From positions 186,001 through 250,000 of the forward strand of contig JAIQDT010003010.1 of assembly GCA_021521415.1 (NCBI GenBank): a stretch of 64,000 nt of DNA, in the 5' to 3' direction. This DNA is from Bidens hawaiensis (Eukaryota > Streptophyta > Magnoliopsida > Asterales > Asteraceae). Positions 1-12,159 of the stretch are shown here, piece by piece. The position numbers and the translations under genes are program-made. Numbering within the stretch: position 1 is the first letter of the stretch; each line of letters opens with the position of its first letter. Below the pieces are notes generated by a model. It saw only the letters and a program-made list of their open reading frames with translations. It was not told the DNA's origin and searched no databases.

Positions 1-1
1 C

Positions 2-385
2 ATAATCTCCACAATCTCCAACAAAGACTACATCGTCCAGTACCGAACCCTTGTCGAAAACGACCGGTCAGGTCCCTTGAGAGAGATTGTGTCCACCGAC
101 AAAATCCGACCGAAGCCGCGGGAGATTGTGGCCACGGACTTTGGTTTGTCCGAGGTGGTTGACGCTTACGCGAACGACGGGTGGTGGGTTGGGAAGGTTA
201 TTAAAGTCTTGGGGTCCAAATACTTGGTGCATTTCGAGAGTTCGGGTGAGAAGATTGCGTACCCGCTGAGTAAGTTACGGGTTCATCAAGAGTGGAACCC
301 CAAGGATGGGGTTTGGGTCATTGGGTCCATTCCCAAAAAGAAGGTAGTTTATTTAAATGAGCCGTGTTTAGGTTGGCGTGTTTAA
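2..385 (+). CDS. Agenet-domain (plant Tudor-like) protein, 3' end only
   Basis: The frame is open from base 2 to a stop at 383-385, so the gene begins outside the window. The first ~35 residues look like the tail of one Agenet repeat (YIVQYRTLVEND, then a basic KIRPKP segment). A second Agenet repeat follows, with DAYANDGWWVGKV, YLVHFESSGE and LRVHQEWNPKDGVWV. Agenet domains are plant Tudor-family folds found in chromatin and RNA-associated proteins; the partner here is unknown. The last ~15 residues (after IPKKK) look unlike the family. A possible donor AAG|GTAGTT at 344 and an in-phase acceptor TGCAG|GAG at 793 would replace them with a five-residue end and a stop at 808-810. Which 3' end is real cannot be settled here. 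Confidence 0.75.
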   Translation: MISTISNKDYIVQYRTLVENDRSGPLREIVSTDKIRPKPREIVATDFGLSEVVDAYANDGWWVGKVIKVLGSKYLVHFESSGEKIAYPLSKLRVHQEWNPKDGVWVIGSIPKKKVVYLNEPCLGWRV

Positions 386-1909
386 CTTGTTTTATTAAAC
401 AAGTAGACCCACTAATTGTGGTTGAGCTAGCTCGTGAACCCAACTAGCTTAGTATTTATATAAATTTTATTTAATATTTAAATATATATATTTTTATAAT
501 AATTATTATTATATGTAAAATTATGATAAAAATAACTAATATATATTACGTTATATACAAAAAGCATAACTTTTAAGTGAATAAAAGCTAGTTAATAAGT
601 AATAAAGCTCGAAACAACCCGAGCTTGGGCTAGGTTCGGCTCGGCTCGGCTCATTTACATGCTTAATTAACATGTTACAACTTGATTATTACCCCTAACC
701 TGTCGACCTGTTTGGCACTTTTAGATGACTGGGGTAAACATGATGTGTTCGGGTTACATGATTTTCAAGTGTGTGTGGGCTATGTGATGCAGGAGCATCC
801 GGCCCATTAAATCGGTCCGGTCCAAATGTTATGTTTATTGTTATTTATAAATATGGTTGTTGTGTCTTTTGTTTAGATAGTTTTTGAATATTGAGAATAT
901 TGTAAAGAACGTTTGTTCTTGAACCTATCGGTTCGTTTCTAGCCTTTTGGTTAGATGAAGTCTATGAATAAACTATGAGTTTCGTGAGCCATTTGAGTAA
1001 AGCCGTGGAATCGGCATCATCATGGTTGATGTTTTTTACTCAAATATAAATCCGGGTCGTGTTCGGATTGAACGTTTCAACCCATCAACCCCTAACTCGT
1101 CAACCCGACACAATGGACACTCTGGTTTCTAAGCAACTGTTTATGTGATTTTGATTGATTGATACTCACTTTGAAAACATATATTCAAAGAAACGTGATC
1201 GATAGGATTATGATAGGTTTGTTGACTTTGTGCAGGGTCAAAGATCCTAATGCAGGGCTGGGAATCAATGTCTACATTTGCAGGTTTTTATATCATAGTT
1301 GCTGTAAATTATTTCCTTTGTTTCTTGTTTTGAACTTGAATGTTGTGAGTTTCATTTGTTTTCAATCACATTTAGTTTACTGAAAGTAGCTAATGTTAGG
1401 TTATTATTAGCTCCTAGTTAAGTTTCATATTGGTTATTAGTTAGACATTCTCCCACTTATGAATTGTATTAACTTTTTCTGTATGCTCTTATGGGATCAT
1501 TATACTGTATTATTATTGATTCTGCAGATTTAAGTTTGCAAAGAGGTTGCTAAAAAAATGAATATAATATGTTTTATGTTATTTAATTTGGGGATACATA
1601 AGCTTCAAGCAATGAATTGTAAATGTCATTTTGGAATGTCCTGCAAACCTGCAACCATTTCTGTTTTAGGGTATCTTGAAGTTCATTTGGTTCCTCAAGA
1701 TTTGCATAATTTTTTCTAAGTATTTTTATCAGTATATGTCATATTGTTTATGTCCTCCAGGTTACTTTGAAGTCATTTTTAGAGTGATTGTAGAGTATGC
1801 TAACTATTAGTCACATATTAGATGTCCTTTTGGGCTCTTGGCCTTTGATCAATTTGGTTAGTTGAAAAAAAGATGATAAGAAAAAATATAGTTGATATTT
1901 ACTTATTTA
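386..1909. other. 3' flank of the Agenet gene, no supported gene
   Basis: AT-rich. It contains GGCTCGGCTCGGCTC around 636-650, a CpG/AT mix typical of decayed transposons, and the possible terminal exon at 793-810. Bases 1237-1284 (after TTTGTGCAG and before GTTTTTA) look like a short exon with splice-like borders, but I cannot join them to a gene. Confidence 0.4.
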
Positions 1910-2304
1910 GAGCATGTTTGGGATTGAGGGGGTGTTTGGGATTCCTTATTTTCACCTTCTTATAACTTATTTAAGTTATAAGTTGCAATATTGTAACTTA
2001 TCAACTTATCCCCTCGCATATCAAACAATCCCAAACAACTTTTTTTAACTTTTCAATAAGGTATAAATCATAAGTTGGCTAAAATAAGCAATCCCAAACA
2101 CCCCCGAGTTTGAAAACAACTTATTGGCTTATTTATTTTCAAAAAGCCAATAAGTTAAAAAAGTGTTCAATGAACACAAAAGTCCCTCTTATTTTAGCTT
2201 TTTGAAAGAGTTAAAAAGCTATTTTTTAAAAGGCACAAATCCTGGCTTTTAAAAAAAACCAATAAGTTGATAAGCAGCATTCAAACTCAATCCCAAACAT
2301 ACCC
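1910..2304. mobile_element. Tourist/PIF-Harbinger-like MITE, outer copy, interrupted
   Basis: Terminal inverted repeats GAGCATGTTTGGGATTGAG and CTCAATCCCAAACATACCC are flanked by a 3-bp TTA duplication (1907-1909 and 2305-2307). A shorter relative lies at 61254-61472 with the same ends and the same TTA duplication. Without the inner insertion this copy is ~215 bp, close to the 219 bp of the relative. Confidence 0.75.
1929..2105. mobile_element. Second Tourist-like MITE nested in the first
   Basis: Ends are GGGGTGTTTGGGATT and AATCCCAAACACCCC, with GAG on both sides (one extra C at the right edge). The outer element's sequence resumes directly after it with GAGTTTGAAAAC, as in the uninterrupted relative at 61.25 kb (GAGTTTAAAAG). 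The interior is AT-rich with short palindromes (ACTTATTTAAGTTATAAGT) and has no coding capacity. Confidence 0.7.
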
Positions 2305-5162
2305 TTAACTTTGTAAATGGAAGATCTAATGATATGATTTAAAAAAAAAAGGTTTGATATTTTTAAGCTTACCATTTTACTGAACTATCGATGATCTAGT
2401 GATCGATATGATTCTGTGTTAAAATAACCAGGCCCAAACTGGCAAACAAAACTGTTTTGGCAGCAAACCAGGTGGCTCAGTTTAGTTTTTTCAAAAATCG
2501 TACTTGCGTGTCGGTTCAAAAATTTCATCAAAGCCAGTCGAACCGGACAATAAAAACCTAGTAATGTATTTACTCCTGTAGGTTTACAGATCAATAGTTA
2601 ATTTGTATTAGTTTGTTGTTTTGGGCCTCTCATGAAAATTTAGACATGTTATTTTGGGCCATATATGAATATTGTCTAACTTTGCTACATTATTGTATGA
2701 GTGATGGCCGATGGGCCTTTGTATGGTTGTGTAACTTTGTAAGTTGGTGTTTTTCTTTTCCATTTTGATTTTTAGAGGCCCATATTGAGTTTTTTTTTCT
2801 TTAGCAGCTATAAATGTTAACATTTACGAGGATTGAACACTTTACCTTTTATTCTACACCCCAACTGGAAATGCCCAAATTGTATTGTATGCATAATACT
2901 GATTTTGATGGCGTTAATGACCTGAAATTTTATTAAATCGTCGTCATAAAACAATAACATAAAGAACGACTTCAACGTATTTTCACATTCACATTTCAAG
3001 CATCATGATTCATTATCTATATTATCTCCTTTTGCATTCAAATGTATTCATGGTTGACGTGAACTCGATTAAATTGATTTTTTACATAATAATACTTTAG
3101 AATTCTAAATTTACATATTATTTTTATTTAGTTATATTTTTTATTAAGCAATTACGTTTCAACTATGCCAACTTATTTTTAAACTTCTAAATTTTGGCAT
3201 AAATTCCCTGATTATTTAAGTTATTCGATGAAACAAATTCTCAAAAATTAGAAAAGGCAAGCCAATAGGTTAAAACAATTCAACTTGTGAACCCGTCGTG
3301 TCAATATGGACATGACCCGTTTAGCTAAACGAACTCATAGGCCCGACCTGGAATTTATCAATACCCGTTTAACATAAGCCCATGCCATAAATATCGTGTT
3401 AGATTTTTTGTCATATTAAAAGCTCGCCCTTGACAATTTTTTCCCAACTAGTTATTGGTCCATGCCTTCATCAACGGCAAATTGTCCATGAAACTCACGT
3501 ATCACCCGTTACACAAAGACACCAAATTTCTCTCTTTACTAGTCAAGTCTACACCTATATTTTCAACCTTCTTTATTGCATCCACCCCTAAGAACAAAAA
3601 AGTCAAACTTGATAGATCAATTAAAACTACATGGAATTGAAATTGTGTACACCCAAACCCACAAGATATTTATCTGTCATTCCTAAAAGAGTTCTAGTTT
3701 ATGCATTTAAATTTTATTCAAAGTTTGGGTGTCACTCGTTGGAAAACATGTGAACCAAGAAACACTTGGTACTAACGTTCGTAAGACAAATACAGAGGTA
3801 GAACGATAGAAAAAATATATATATGAATATAAAGTGGTTCACTTGGCCAACTTCATTTGACACCATTTATTTCATTACCTCAAACTAAACGTACCCTTAG
3901 TGTAATAGTTGATCTCTTGTTGAGAGGTTAAGGGTTATCTTGAATTTAAGAAAAACTTGAGCAACTTTACATATTTGAGATTTAACTTCAACGTTTACCA
4001 ATCATCATGGATGCATGATAATCTACTCCAATAATATGTTACTAATATATATTTAATAGGAATTAGAACCAAATTAGAAGGGTCTAGTCACAGAAGCGTA
4101 TTCCCAAACAGGATTTTAAAAACAAATATTTACTTTACAAACTTTGAATTTGAAAAGTGATATAATAATATGCTCTCATTGTAATTCACCGAAATTCGTT
4201 TTCAAAGCCAAAAAAAGCCTTTAGAATCGCTGTATTCAACTTTGATGATAACAATACTCGAATAGTGTAATTATTATTTCTAACATACTCAAGTACGACT
4301 CACTTTAACTTTAGTTTAAATATATTATAGAAAACAATTCCTTCAATTATGACTTATTGATGCTCGAGTATTGAATGTATTATGTTGTTCATCATATGGA
4401 TGATGGATCCACCCATAATACCAAAGATGGATCATCATTAAAAACAAAATTGTCATACTAGACAAAGGCCAGGGCCGGTTAAAAAGCTTTAAAAACTGAA
4501 TTGTATCAAAATTATAAATTTAAAGCGGTGTTGGTACTCGACGAGGAATAGTTTTGAATGTCAAACAAACACAAATCCAAAGGGCAAACCTGAAACTTGG
4601 AGTATTCGGGAGGCGTGTATAGGTGTAAGATTAGTTTTAAAAATTTTAACGGATATGCTACAAGCATGAGACATATTACGTGAAATGGTGGTAGTTTGTC
4701 TTATCACTCAATTCCGAAACATAATATTGTTTTACCCCAGCAAAATCCGTAAACAATATTATATTAATTCACTAATTTTTAATTTTAAAAATTCTAATTT
4801 CCTTTGATAATAATATTATATAAAACAAAAAAAAAAATGCATTCGAGAATCCTGGCCATTAATTTTAACAAACTATGTATGCTTATACTTGATACCTAAC
4901 AGGCATGGTACATAGTTTCAAAATCGGGTATCAACTAAAATTATTAATACTGATCTAATTGGCATCCCTACCTATAACGAAGTCTTTTATAATCCAGCTA
5001 TTATCTAGCATGAGTCATTTTATTCCCATTAACTATGATATGTATACATTACCAATATTAAATACAAGAAAAATTCAAACAATCCATTCATGTAAAAAAA
5101 AGAAAATAAAATTATAAAACCACTCGTATTATACACAACCAATCTTCCTATAGTACTCTTAA
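2305..5162. other. Intergenic, no supported gene
   Basis: About 2.9 kb of AT-rich sequence downstream of the XTH gene. The open frames are short and show no protein-like composition. Sequences such as CCCGTCGTGTCAATATGGACATGACCCG (around 3295-3320) look like decayed transposon ends, but no paired ends or duplications were found. Confidence 0.5.
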
Positions 5163-6124
5163 TTAATCCTGATCCTGAATCTCATATATCTGATTGCTCA
5201 AAACATGACTTCTTTTCCTCGAATGTCTTCGATGCCTACGGTCAAAATCCGGTCTCCCAGTCTCCTTAAATCGTTGCCTAAGCATTGGATCAATCACACA
5301 TTCAGGTGGTGGAACCGGGTACCTCAAAGTATCGTAACAATACGAATAATACATGTACTTTTCCCTAAACCTTTTCATGGCGGTCCTTTGTCTAGGTGTA
5401 ATGTTATTGTAATGAATGTTTTCTAGTTGTTTGTCCATCCGGACACAGTTGTTAGATTGAAGATCTTGAATTGGGTTTGAAACACAACCGTGTAGTAAGA
5501 GGTCAGTCATCTCGGTGACGAAAGGGGCATATTTGTAATTTACTTTGTATTTGCCACCATTTGTAGCCCAATTTGAAGCATCCCATATTGTGGCATATAG
5601 TGCCATTGGTTTTGAAGGGAAATCAGCACCCATTTCTTCGCTTCTTAATATTTCTCTTATAGGAACTTCATCAATGTAAAATCTGCAATTGTAACAAAGA
5701 AAGATAATAAGAATAATATTTTTTGAATTCTAAAATTTGATTTTGATTAGTTCAAACTTTCAAATAATGAAAAATATCGTTGTTCTCGTAGTTGGACCGG
5801 GTCAGGAATATGCTACGTATAACCAGTCTGGGTAAATATACCAAACCGCATTATTGGTGAACTGGATGATGCGTTTTCACCGAATTTTAACTTTTTTTTA
5901 TTGTTTCTTTCAAAATCTCATATAGCTGACCTTTTATTACTTCAACTACCATATTTTGCTCATTTTAAACTTTGTATCTTGTTAACATTAAAAATCTACG
6001 TAAATGAATAAATTAGTTTTACATCTTGTTTTAAATAAATAAATACACACGTTATTTTAAAATTATCGTGACATTATTCGGTTTTTAAATTCGATTACCG
6101 GTTTGGTTATGAAAACATAATAAC

Positions 6125-6175
<51 letters not shown>

Positions 6176-7500
6176 TTTTAGTTAAATTTTGAAAAAAAAT
6201 AATAATAAAAATAAACCATCAAAGATTTTTAAACAGTGGAAACAAAAAATATAGAAAGATATTTTATTCTTTTTCTGGACTAGTTAAATCAAACAACTAA
6301 AAATGCTAGAATTTAACAGAATTGTCTTGATGATGCAACTTTATTGGTGTCTTTTCTTCATCACCCGTTTTTCTTCAAGTCCAAGTCTCAAATTTTAACA
6401 CGTAATTGACTTTTTCAAGATAATGCATCCATATATTATAATAATAAAATAATTAATTTCAATCACACACGGTAACTAATAAAGGGAATTTAAGAACGTA
6501 ACGTACATGATTTTGTTAGAAGTCCACAGAATCGTATAACGGTGGTAGGCTTTTGAAGGGTCAAACCACAAAGTGTATCTTTCTTCTCTGCCTCTACTAG
6601 TACTCCCGTTACCGTATAAATTAGTCTGAAACCTCCATGGCTTTCCTTTTATGTTACCTAAGAACTCGAAGTCGAGCTCGTCGTGCGTCTTCTCGAATAC
6701 GTCACCGTTTGAAGTCTGCATGAAGAACACCAAATTATACTCATATATATGTAACTGAATTATATATATCTACTTGTATATTTATAAGAACTCAAATAAA
6801 AACAAAACTATATTAATGAATAATATTTCCATGTGTTGAATATAGTTAAAAACCATCTAGAGTAACATAAAATATATAAAATAAAATCATAAATTAAACA
6901 ATAGTAATTATAATATATATTAATTAGTCAACATAAAGGTGTAGAGTTACGTACATAAAATGCTACAACGATTCCGGCAGTGTAATCAGAAGGTAATTTG
7001 ATTCTAGCACTGAATAATCCATGGTTGTACATGTCAGACGATCGAAATCCAGCCCCTGAAATTGTTTTTTTCAGTAATTTATCAGCAAACAGAATCCAGT
7101 ACAAATAAAATTAACCAATTTATCATTAAAAAAAGAGAGAAACTTATTATTATTATTATTATTCTTCTACAGTTTTGAACACGGTAGCTAAAGAAGTAGG
7201 CTAGTTCAAATTTTATAAAATAATAGTTATTATTATTCTAGTTATTTGTACGCTTAGCACGTTAAATTTATTTGTATAGATTGAGATAGAGATGATGCCT
7301 GTGTATTGATTAAGGTGGAGATGGACCGTGTTGTCATCGTCCGAGCGGAGGAGATTGTTGTCGCCTCCGAACAGTTGGGTGAATCCGTTCTGGAAAGAAA
7401 CAATACGGGGCAAGGCTGCGGTTGCGCCGCTAGCGAGTAGGAGGAGAAGTAATAGACATACGGTGGCTTTAGAGAGAGAATTACCGAACCGGTCGTTCAT
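5163..7500 (-). CDS. Xyloglucan endotransglucosylase/hydrolase, group III (XTH29/30-like)
   Basis: A secreted GH16 enzyme that cuts and rejoins (or hydrolyses) xyloglucan in the cell wall. Four exons: 7299-7500, 6955-7055, 6507-6715, 5163-5682; 1032 nt, 343 residues, normal for group III. Residues 1-28 are a signal peptide with a Leu-rich core (CLLLLLLLASGATA). Exon 3 carries the catalytic motif HDELDFEFLG (nucleophile and acid/base Glu) and next to it the N-glycosylation site NGS in LYGNGSTSRG. Exon 4 has the XET_C region (RFREKYMYYSYCYDTLRYP, then PPPECVIDP) and a basic tail RRHRRHSRKR. HDEL instead of the common HDEI, and the basic tail, point to the XTH29/30 branch. Introns 2 and 3 use GT-AG; intron 1 needs a GC donor. 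Introns: 243, 239 and 824 nt. All phases join correctly and no stop interrupts the frame. Confidence 0.93.
6125..6175. repeat. (AAT)n microsatellite in XTH intron 3
   Basis: About 17 AAT units in the last XTH intron. A shorter (TAT)n run lies in intron 1 near 7145-7162. Confidence 0.95.
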
Positions 7501-7538
7501 ATTGAAGTACGTTGTGTTTTTGTGACGGAATACTTTGG

Positions 7539-7547
7539 TTATATAAT
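7539..7547 (-). promoter_or_regulatory. TATA box of the XTH gene
   Basis: On the minus strand, TTATATAAC lies ~40 bp before the start codon at 7498-7500. If used, the 5' leader would be only about 10-15 nt. Position is suggestive; transcription start not shown. Confidence 0.45.
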
Positions 7548-7599
7548 GTTGGTATGAATATATGATATGATGATATGATTAATATATCGGATCGGGTGG

Positions 7600-7718
7600 G
7601 CTAGGGGTAGTTTGGTAATTACAGGTGAGATGAAAACTGGCTGTATGTTTGTGGTGGCAGCGGAAATATGCGTCATGTTTAGTTGGGATGGATGGACGCT
7701 AGGGGTAGTTTGGTAATT
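7600..7718. repeat. 21-bp perfect direct repeat in the XTH upstream region
   Basis: GCTAGGGGTAGTTTGGTAATT occurs at 7600-7620 and again at 7698-7718, 98 bp apart, 100-220 bp upstream of the XTH start codon. Could be a duplicated regulatory site or a remnant of a small duplication. Confidence 0.7.
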
Positions 7719-8121
7719 TGAGGGCTAGGAAAAAGGTTTGTGAGTTGTGACGCGTATCAAGCAAAACCCCTTTGCGTATAACATAAACGTTACAAAGGTG
7801 TGCGTTGAAAGCTTTGAAATCCATTAGTAAATGGAATATTTTATTGTTTCAGCCTTTAATCCTTAAAATAAGTTCAAAGATAATATTTTTTGGAGTACAT
7901 AAAACGTAAGGAGTACATTCAATTTAAAGAAAGAGTGGTGAAATGCTCGTAAGATAAAATAAGACGGGTCGTTTCAATATAGGATTGAGTGATAAAAACA
8001 CTTATCTTCTGAGGAGAAAACTATGGGTCAAATCCTAGCATTAAGGACTTGATGTGTATAATAATCCTTTTAGAGTGATTTACAAGTAGGAAATAAATAC
8101 ATGTGAGTTGCCTTTCAAAAA

Positions 8122-8166
<45 letters not shown>

Positions 8167-10820
8167 TTATAATGTATCATAGTTAAAACATATGGTAGCA
8201 TGTATTTATATAATTCTAGTAATTTTATATTTTAATGTGTTTGTATTTTAATTTTTTTAAGCAAAGTTATGTTTTTGGTATTCTATATAAATTTTAATTG
8301 TAATAAGCAAGGTAGTGATTACATCGAAACAAAAGTCAAACAGACAACAAACTGTGTCGCTACCCCTTATTGATTTGCAAATCTCAATCTTTTAAAAACT
8401 ATATTCGCTGATCTTTGAGTCATAGCATTACCATGCATGACCTGTTAAACTCGAGTAATAACTCCACAGCTTCAGACACGAGAAAACCAAAAATGTCAAA
8501 AGCATTTATTTATTTATGTTCAAGCCATATTCTTGTATCGGCTGTTGATATTATCACTTGATGAATATAAGTTATTAAATCGCGTGTAAAATCAAATATT
8601 AAAATACGGAAAGAAGTTACGGGGTAAGTTGCATGCTTTTAAGTATGGATTAAAGTGAACAAACCCCATCAATTAAGGCACGAGCGTGGCCTTGAAAGGT
8701 GTCTCCAAAGAAGTAAAGTGATACAAATGTATAGCCCCCAATCGTGAAAATAGGAAGAGATTGACCAACCCATGTGGTCTCCTAGGTGACATCTTAGGAA
8801 GTTACCGGTATTAAATTAAAAAACAATTGCTAACTGATTTACTGTATTGATTAGGAGTGTTCGGATAATTTATACATGAGAAGTGCATAGTAGTTTTTCT
8901 AGTAAAAAAATAATCATTTGATATATTTATTACACGTATTTTATTGCATACGAGACAAACGTTTGTTAACATATTCTCTCAAATTGCCTCTATCTAGTTC
9001 AGTCAAACATGATCAACATCCACCATTATCGCCTACCTCTATTGGCATCGGTTGGCATATAAGGTGAAGGTGGGGCGAGTAGGAAGGATGATGAGCGGTA
9101 GGGGGTTATGTGGATGATGGTTCATGTCTTTCCCAACGAGATTTTTTTTAAGTATTGTTTTTTGTTTTGATTTTATTAACACAACATATTTAGAGTCATA
9201 TATGTGTACGTGCACATTACGTACGAATGGCTTAAGTGCCATGTATGCACATAAACAGAGGTACATAATATGGAGTGCTTATACCATCTTAGATCGTTTA
9301 CAAAATTAGAAACTTTTATATGATTATACATTTATCTCTTCATGTTTATCCTTCAACCTATTTGATTTTGTTTTCCTTGGTAGCTACACAACGAATTTAG
9401 AAAATATGCATCTTTATTTCTTTCTTTTTTTCCTTTAAAGTATTCACACTCCGTTTGAAGTATGGAATCAAATAATATCAGTGCATGTATCACAAATGGT
9501 CCCTTCCTAAATAATAAAAAAATTGAAACAACTAAAGTAATATATTTAATTAAGAGCACAATAAAAGAAAAGTTTATGAGGAAAAAACAAAATTAATGAT
9601 TATTCTAAATTTAAAGAAAATGAAGTTTAAAGTTACAAAAAAGAATTACATTAATTTGGAACACTTTATCTATAAGTTACTAAATTATAATTTTGGTGAT
9701 TAGAATATTTTATGTGGTTATAATCCCCTACTATGAATGGACCAACATGCCCAGTGACAAGATTGCCCTCGGTCCCCCTCTTGTTTTTTCTTAACAAAGA
9801 ATATTTTCAATTTAGTCAAATAATATTAAGTTTGTTCAATATTAATAATTATAGTGGCATACTTGATTAGGCTAAATGGTATATTTCATTCCTCTCATTT
9901 ATCACATCTTTATTAACATATTGCCAAACTCAGTTTTTCCTTTATCATTCAATCTTATCTCTCAACTGTTGCTATTTTTTATTTCCTTTATTTTTCATCA
10001 TTATATTATTTAATAATATAAAGAATTAAAAAAGAAAAGGCAAACGAAAAAAAATTGATTGGCTTGGCGCCCCCCCCCCCCCAATAAATATATATATATT
10101 GAAATGAGGAGTCTAACCATGGTCAGTGAACTCATTTCACTAGTGAAATGATCGAATTGGAGGGGGGAGGGGTTCCAAGTGTCTCACTCGGTGACCAAAT
10201 GGCCATGTAGGACCAGTGAGTGAGATTCACTCACCTATACCAGCCCATCTGATATACATTTTTATATATGGTTAATTATATGTTAAATACATGTTACTTA
10301 TTACTTACTGTCTCACCAGACACGCCTTTTATGTTCTTATGTGGTTAAAGATTATCTAAACAATTGAGTTAAATACTCCAAACTCGATCTTGTATTCACC
10401 TAAGCAATCGAGTTAAAATATTGAATACTCAATTAACCTTCTAATAACTATAGAATTTTATTAATTTCAAGTTTATAACAATTTTAACATACTATTTATT
10501 ATGTTTTAATATTATTGATATTTTTTTTGATATATTCTATCTGAATACGAGTAAGCATATAAGTATCATCTAATATGATACCTGTCGTAAACGTATTCAG
10601 GATTTCGGCAACATGTTTAAAGGGATGAACCTTACATTTAAATCATTCACTATTACATTATTGTTTTAAACTTTTAATTACATCTTTATATTAATTAAAA
10701 AGAGTAGATACGATAATCGCACATGGAAGCACCCCCCGGATAGTGACTGAATTATAAATAAAAGCTATTGTTTAAATGCCAATATGCCCATTTCATTACT
10801 TTTATAATTAAAAGCTATTG
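7719..10820. other. Intergenic upstream of XTH, no supported gene
   Basis: AT-rich. Contains an (AAT)n microsatellite at 8122-8163, a 13-base C run at 10070-10082, and an 18-bp perfect palindrome CATTTCACTAGTGAAATG near 10132-10149. A tandem duplication of ~55 bp begins near 10758 and is interrupted by the SINE at 10821. Confidence 0.5.
8122..8163. repeat. (AAT)n microsatellite
   Basis: Uninterrupted AAT/ATA run of about 14 units. Confidence 0.95.
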
Positions 10821-11100
10821 AACCAGCTGGGCTAGCCCAGTTGGCCAGGCAAAGGATGGGAAGACACGGGGAGACCCGGGTTCGATCTATGATGCCGACC
10901 GGATTTTTCCTGATGCATAAAACCCATCGTGTCTTCGGGCGGGGTGAGTGGGGGTTTTACTGGGAATGCCAAATGATCCTTAGGTTCCAGCATGGGTCCC
11001 CATAATGTCAACATAGTCTGGACCGAGGGTGATGGGGCCGTGAATGCGATCACGTTATCACTTAACTAAGAAAGTCGCCGTTCAAAAAAAAATAAATAAA
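10821..11100 (+). mobile_element. tRNA-derived SINE with 12-bp target duplication
   Basis: Pol III-type box A (TAGCCCAGTTGG, ~10833-10844) and box B (GGTTCGATCTA, ~10879-10889) lie 35 bp apart. A ~200 bp body ends in AAAGTCGCCGTTC plus an A-rich tail. TAAAAGCTATTG flanks both sides (10809-10820 and 11101-11112). The last bases match the end of the SINE at 18.06 kb. No coding capacity, so mobilisation would depend on a LINE elsewhere. Confidence 0.85.
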
Positions 11101-11112
11101 TAAAAGCTATTG

Positions 11113-11752
11113 TTTAAATGTCAATATGCCCATTTCATAACCTCATAATTTAAGGGATATTCTTATATAAGAGCAATACAATCACAAAATACAATAACTA
11201 AGATAAATGATAAAGTTAAAAGTAAAGTGCGTAAAAAAAATTCACACGTTAAAAGAACCTTGATATATTTTTGTCGTTATACAAGTTTACCTACGCTCGT
11301 TGTTTCACGGTTCACTAGTCACCAACGCCACAATCCTCATTAGAGAAGTTGGTAGATTATTGAAGCAATAACCAGATTAAGTTAATTTTTTAGTTTTGTA
11401 ATAATCTTTCAATTATTTATATTTTTATAAATTTTGTGTAAGAATTATTGAGCCGAAGGGTTGACTTTATACATTTGAATGGTTGGGAAAAGGTTCCATA
11501 ACTCAGCTTGGCATGGTCCAAACCATGTGTCCAGAGCGATCTCCTCATGTAAATTCCTCCCCTTTTTTTCATTTTTTTAATAATTGACTTTATTATAATC
11601 AAATTAAAAAAATTACTTAATAAGAAAATAGTTTATTAAATACAGTGGCTATGTTTGAAATGTTTTAAGGATAACAGTTAGTATTTGTCTTAGCTTTTAA
11701 ACAAAGTCCTTAAAACTGCTTTTATCGATACACACATATAGAAACTTCGATC
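11113..11752. other. AT-rich intergenic stretch
   Basis: Nothing recognisable apart from the second unit of the ~55-bp tandem duplication split by the SINE (AAAGCTATTGTTTAAATG at 11103-11120, matching 10761-10778). Confidence 0.5.
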
Positions 11753-12010
11753 ACTTGATCTAGTGGTTAGTTGGTCTACTCTTCTCAGCGGATATGGAGG
11801 TTCAATTCTCATTTGGGCTATTTCTATGCGCATCTGGGTGAAGAGACAAATCAGGGCTTTAATCCCGGTTTGAACACGACATGCGGCAAGGGTTTACGGA
11901 TTTCATCTGGTTCTCGCGCATCAGGGGGTACGATTTTATGGCGGTCAAGGAGTCGACATTAAACATAGCTCCAGATAAGATAGACTTACACGTGAGATCA
12001 TCTATCATTC
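11753..12010 (+). mobile_element. SINE-like fragment
   Basis: CTAGTGGTTAGTTGG (box A-like, ~11759-11773) and GGTTCAATTCTC (box B-like, ~11801-11812) have the right order and spacing for a tRNA-derived head. No tail or target duplication was found, so the 3' limit is a guess. Confidence 0.4.
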
Positions 12011-12159
12011 GGGGAAAAATTGCATAAAATACTCGTATAATGCTCGCATAGGCCACTCACTTGTGTAAAATACATGTAAAATGCATATATAAGCACTTTA
12101 GTTGTTAAAAAATTATCGCATAACGCACATATATGCCCTTTACATGTATAATCTAACTA

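Noticed and set aside
1159..1383. Possible exon(s) near 1237-1284 with splice-like borders
   Set aside because: A single short segment without partner exons or recognisable protein; cannot be distinguished from chance.
7978..8070. GGGTCAAATCCTAGC as a possible SINE box B
   Set aside because: No matching box A, tail or duplication.
10879..10889. Internal pol III boxes considered as a true tRNA gene
   Set aside because: No cloverleaf or acceptor stem; body, A tail and target duplication show a SINE.
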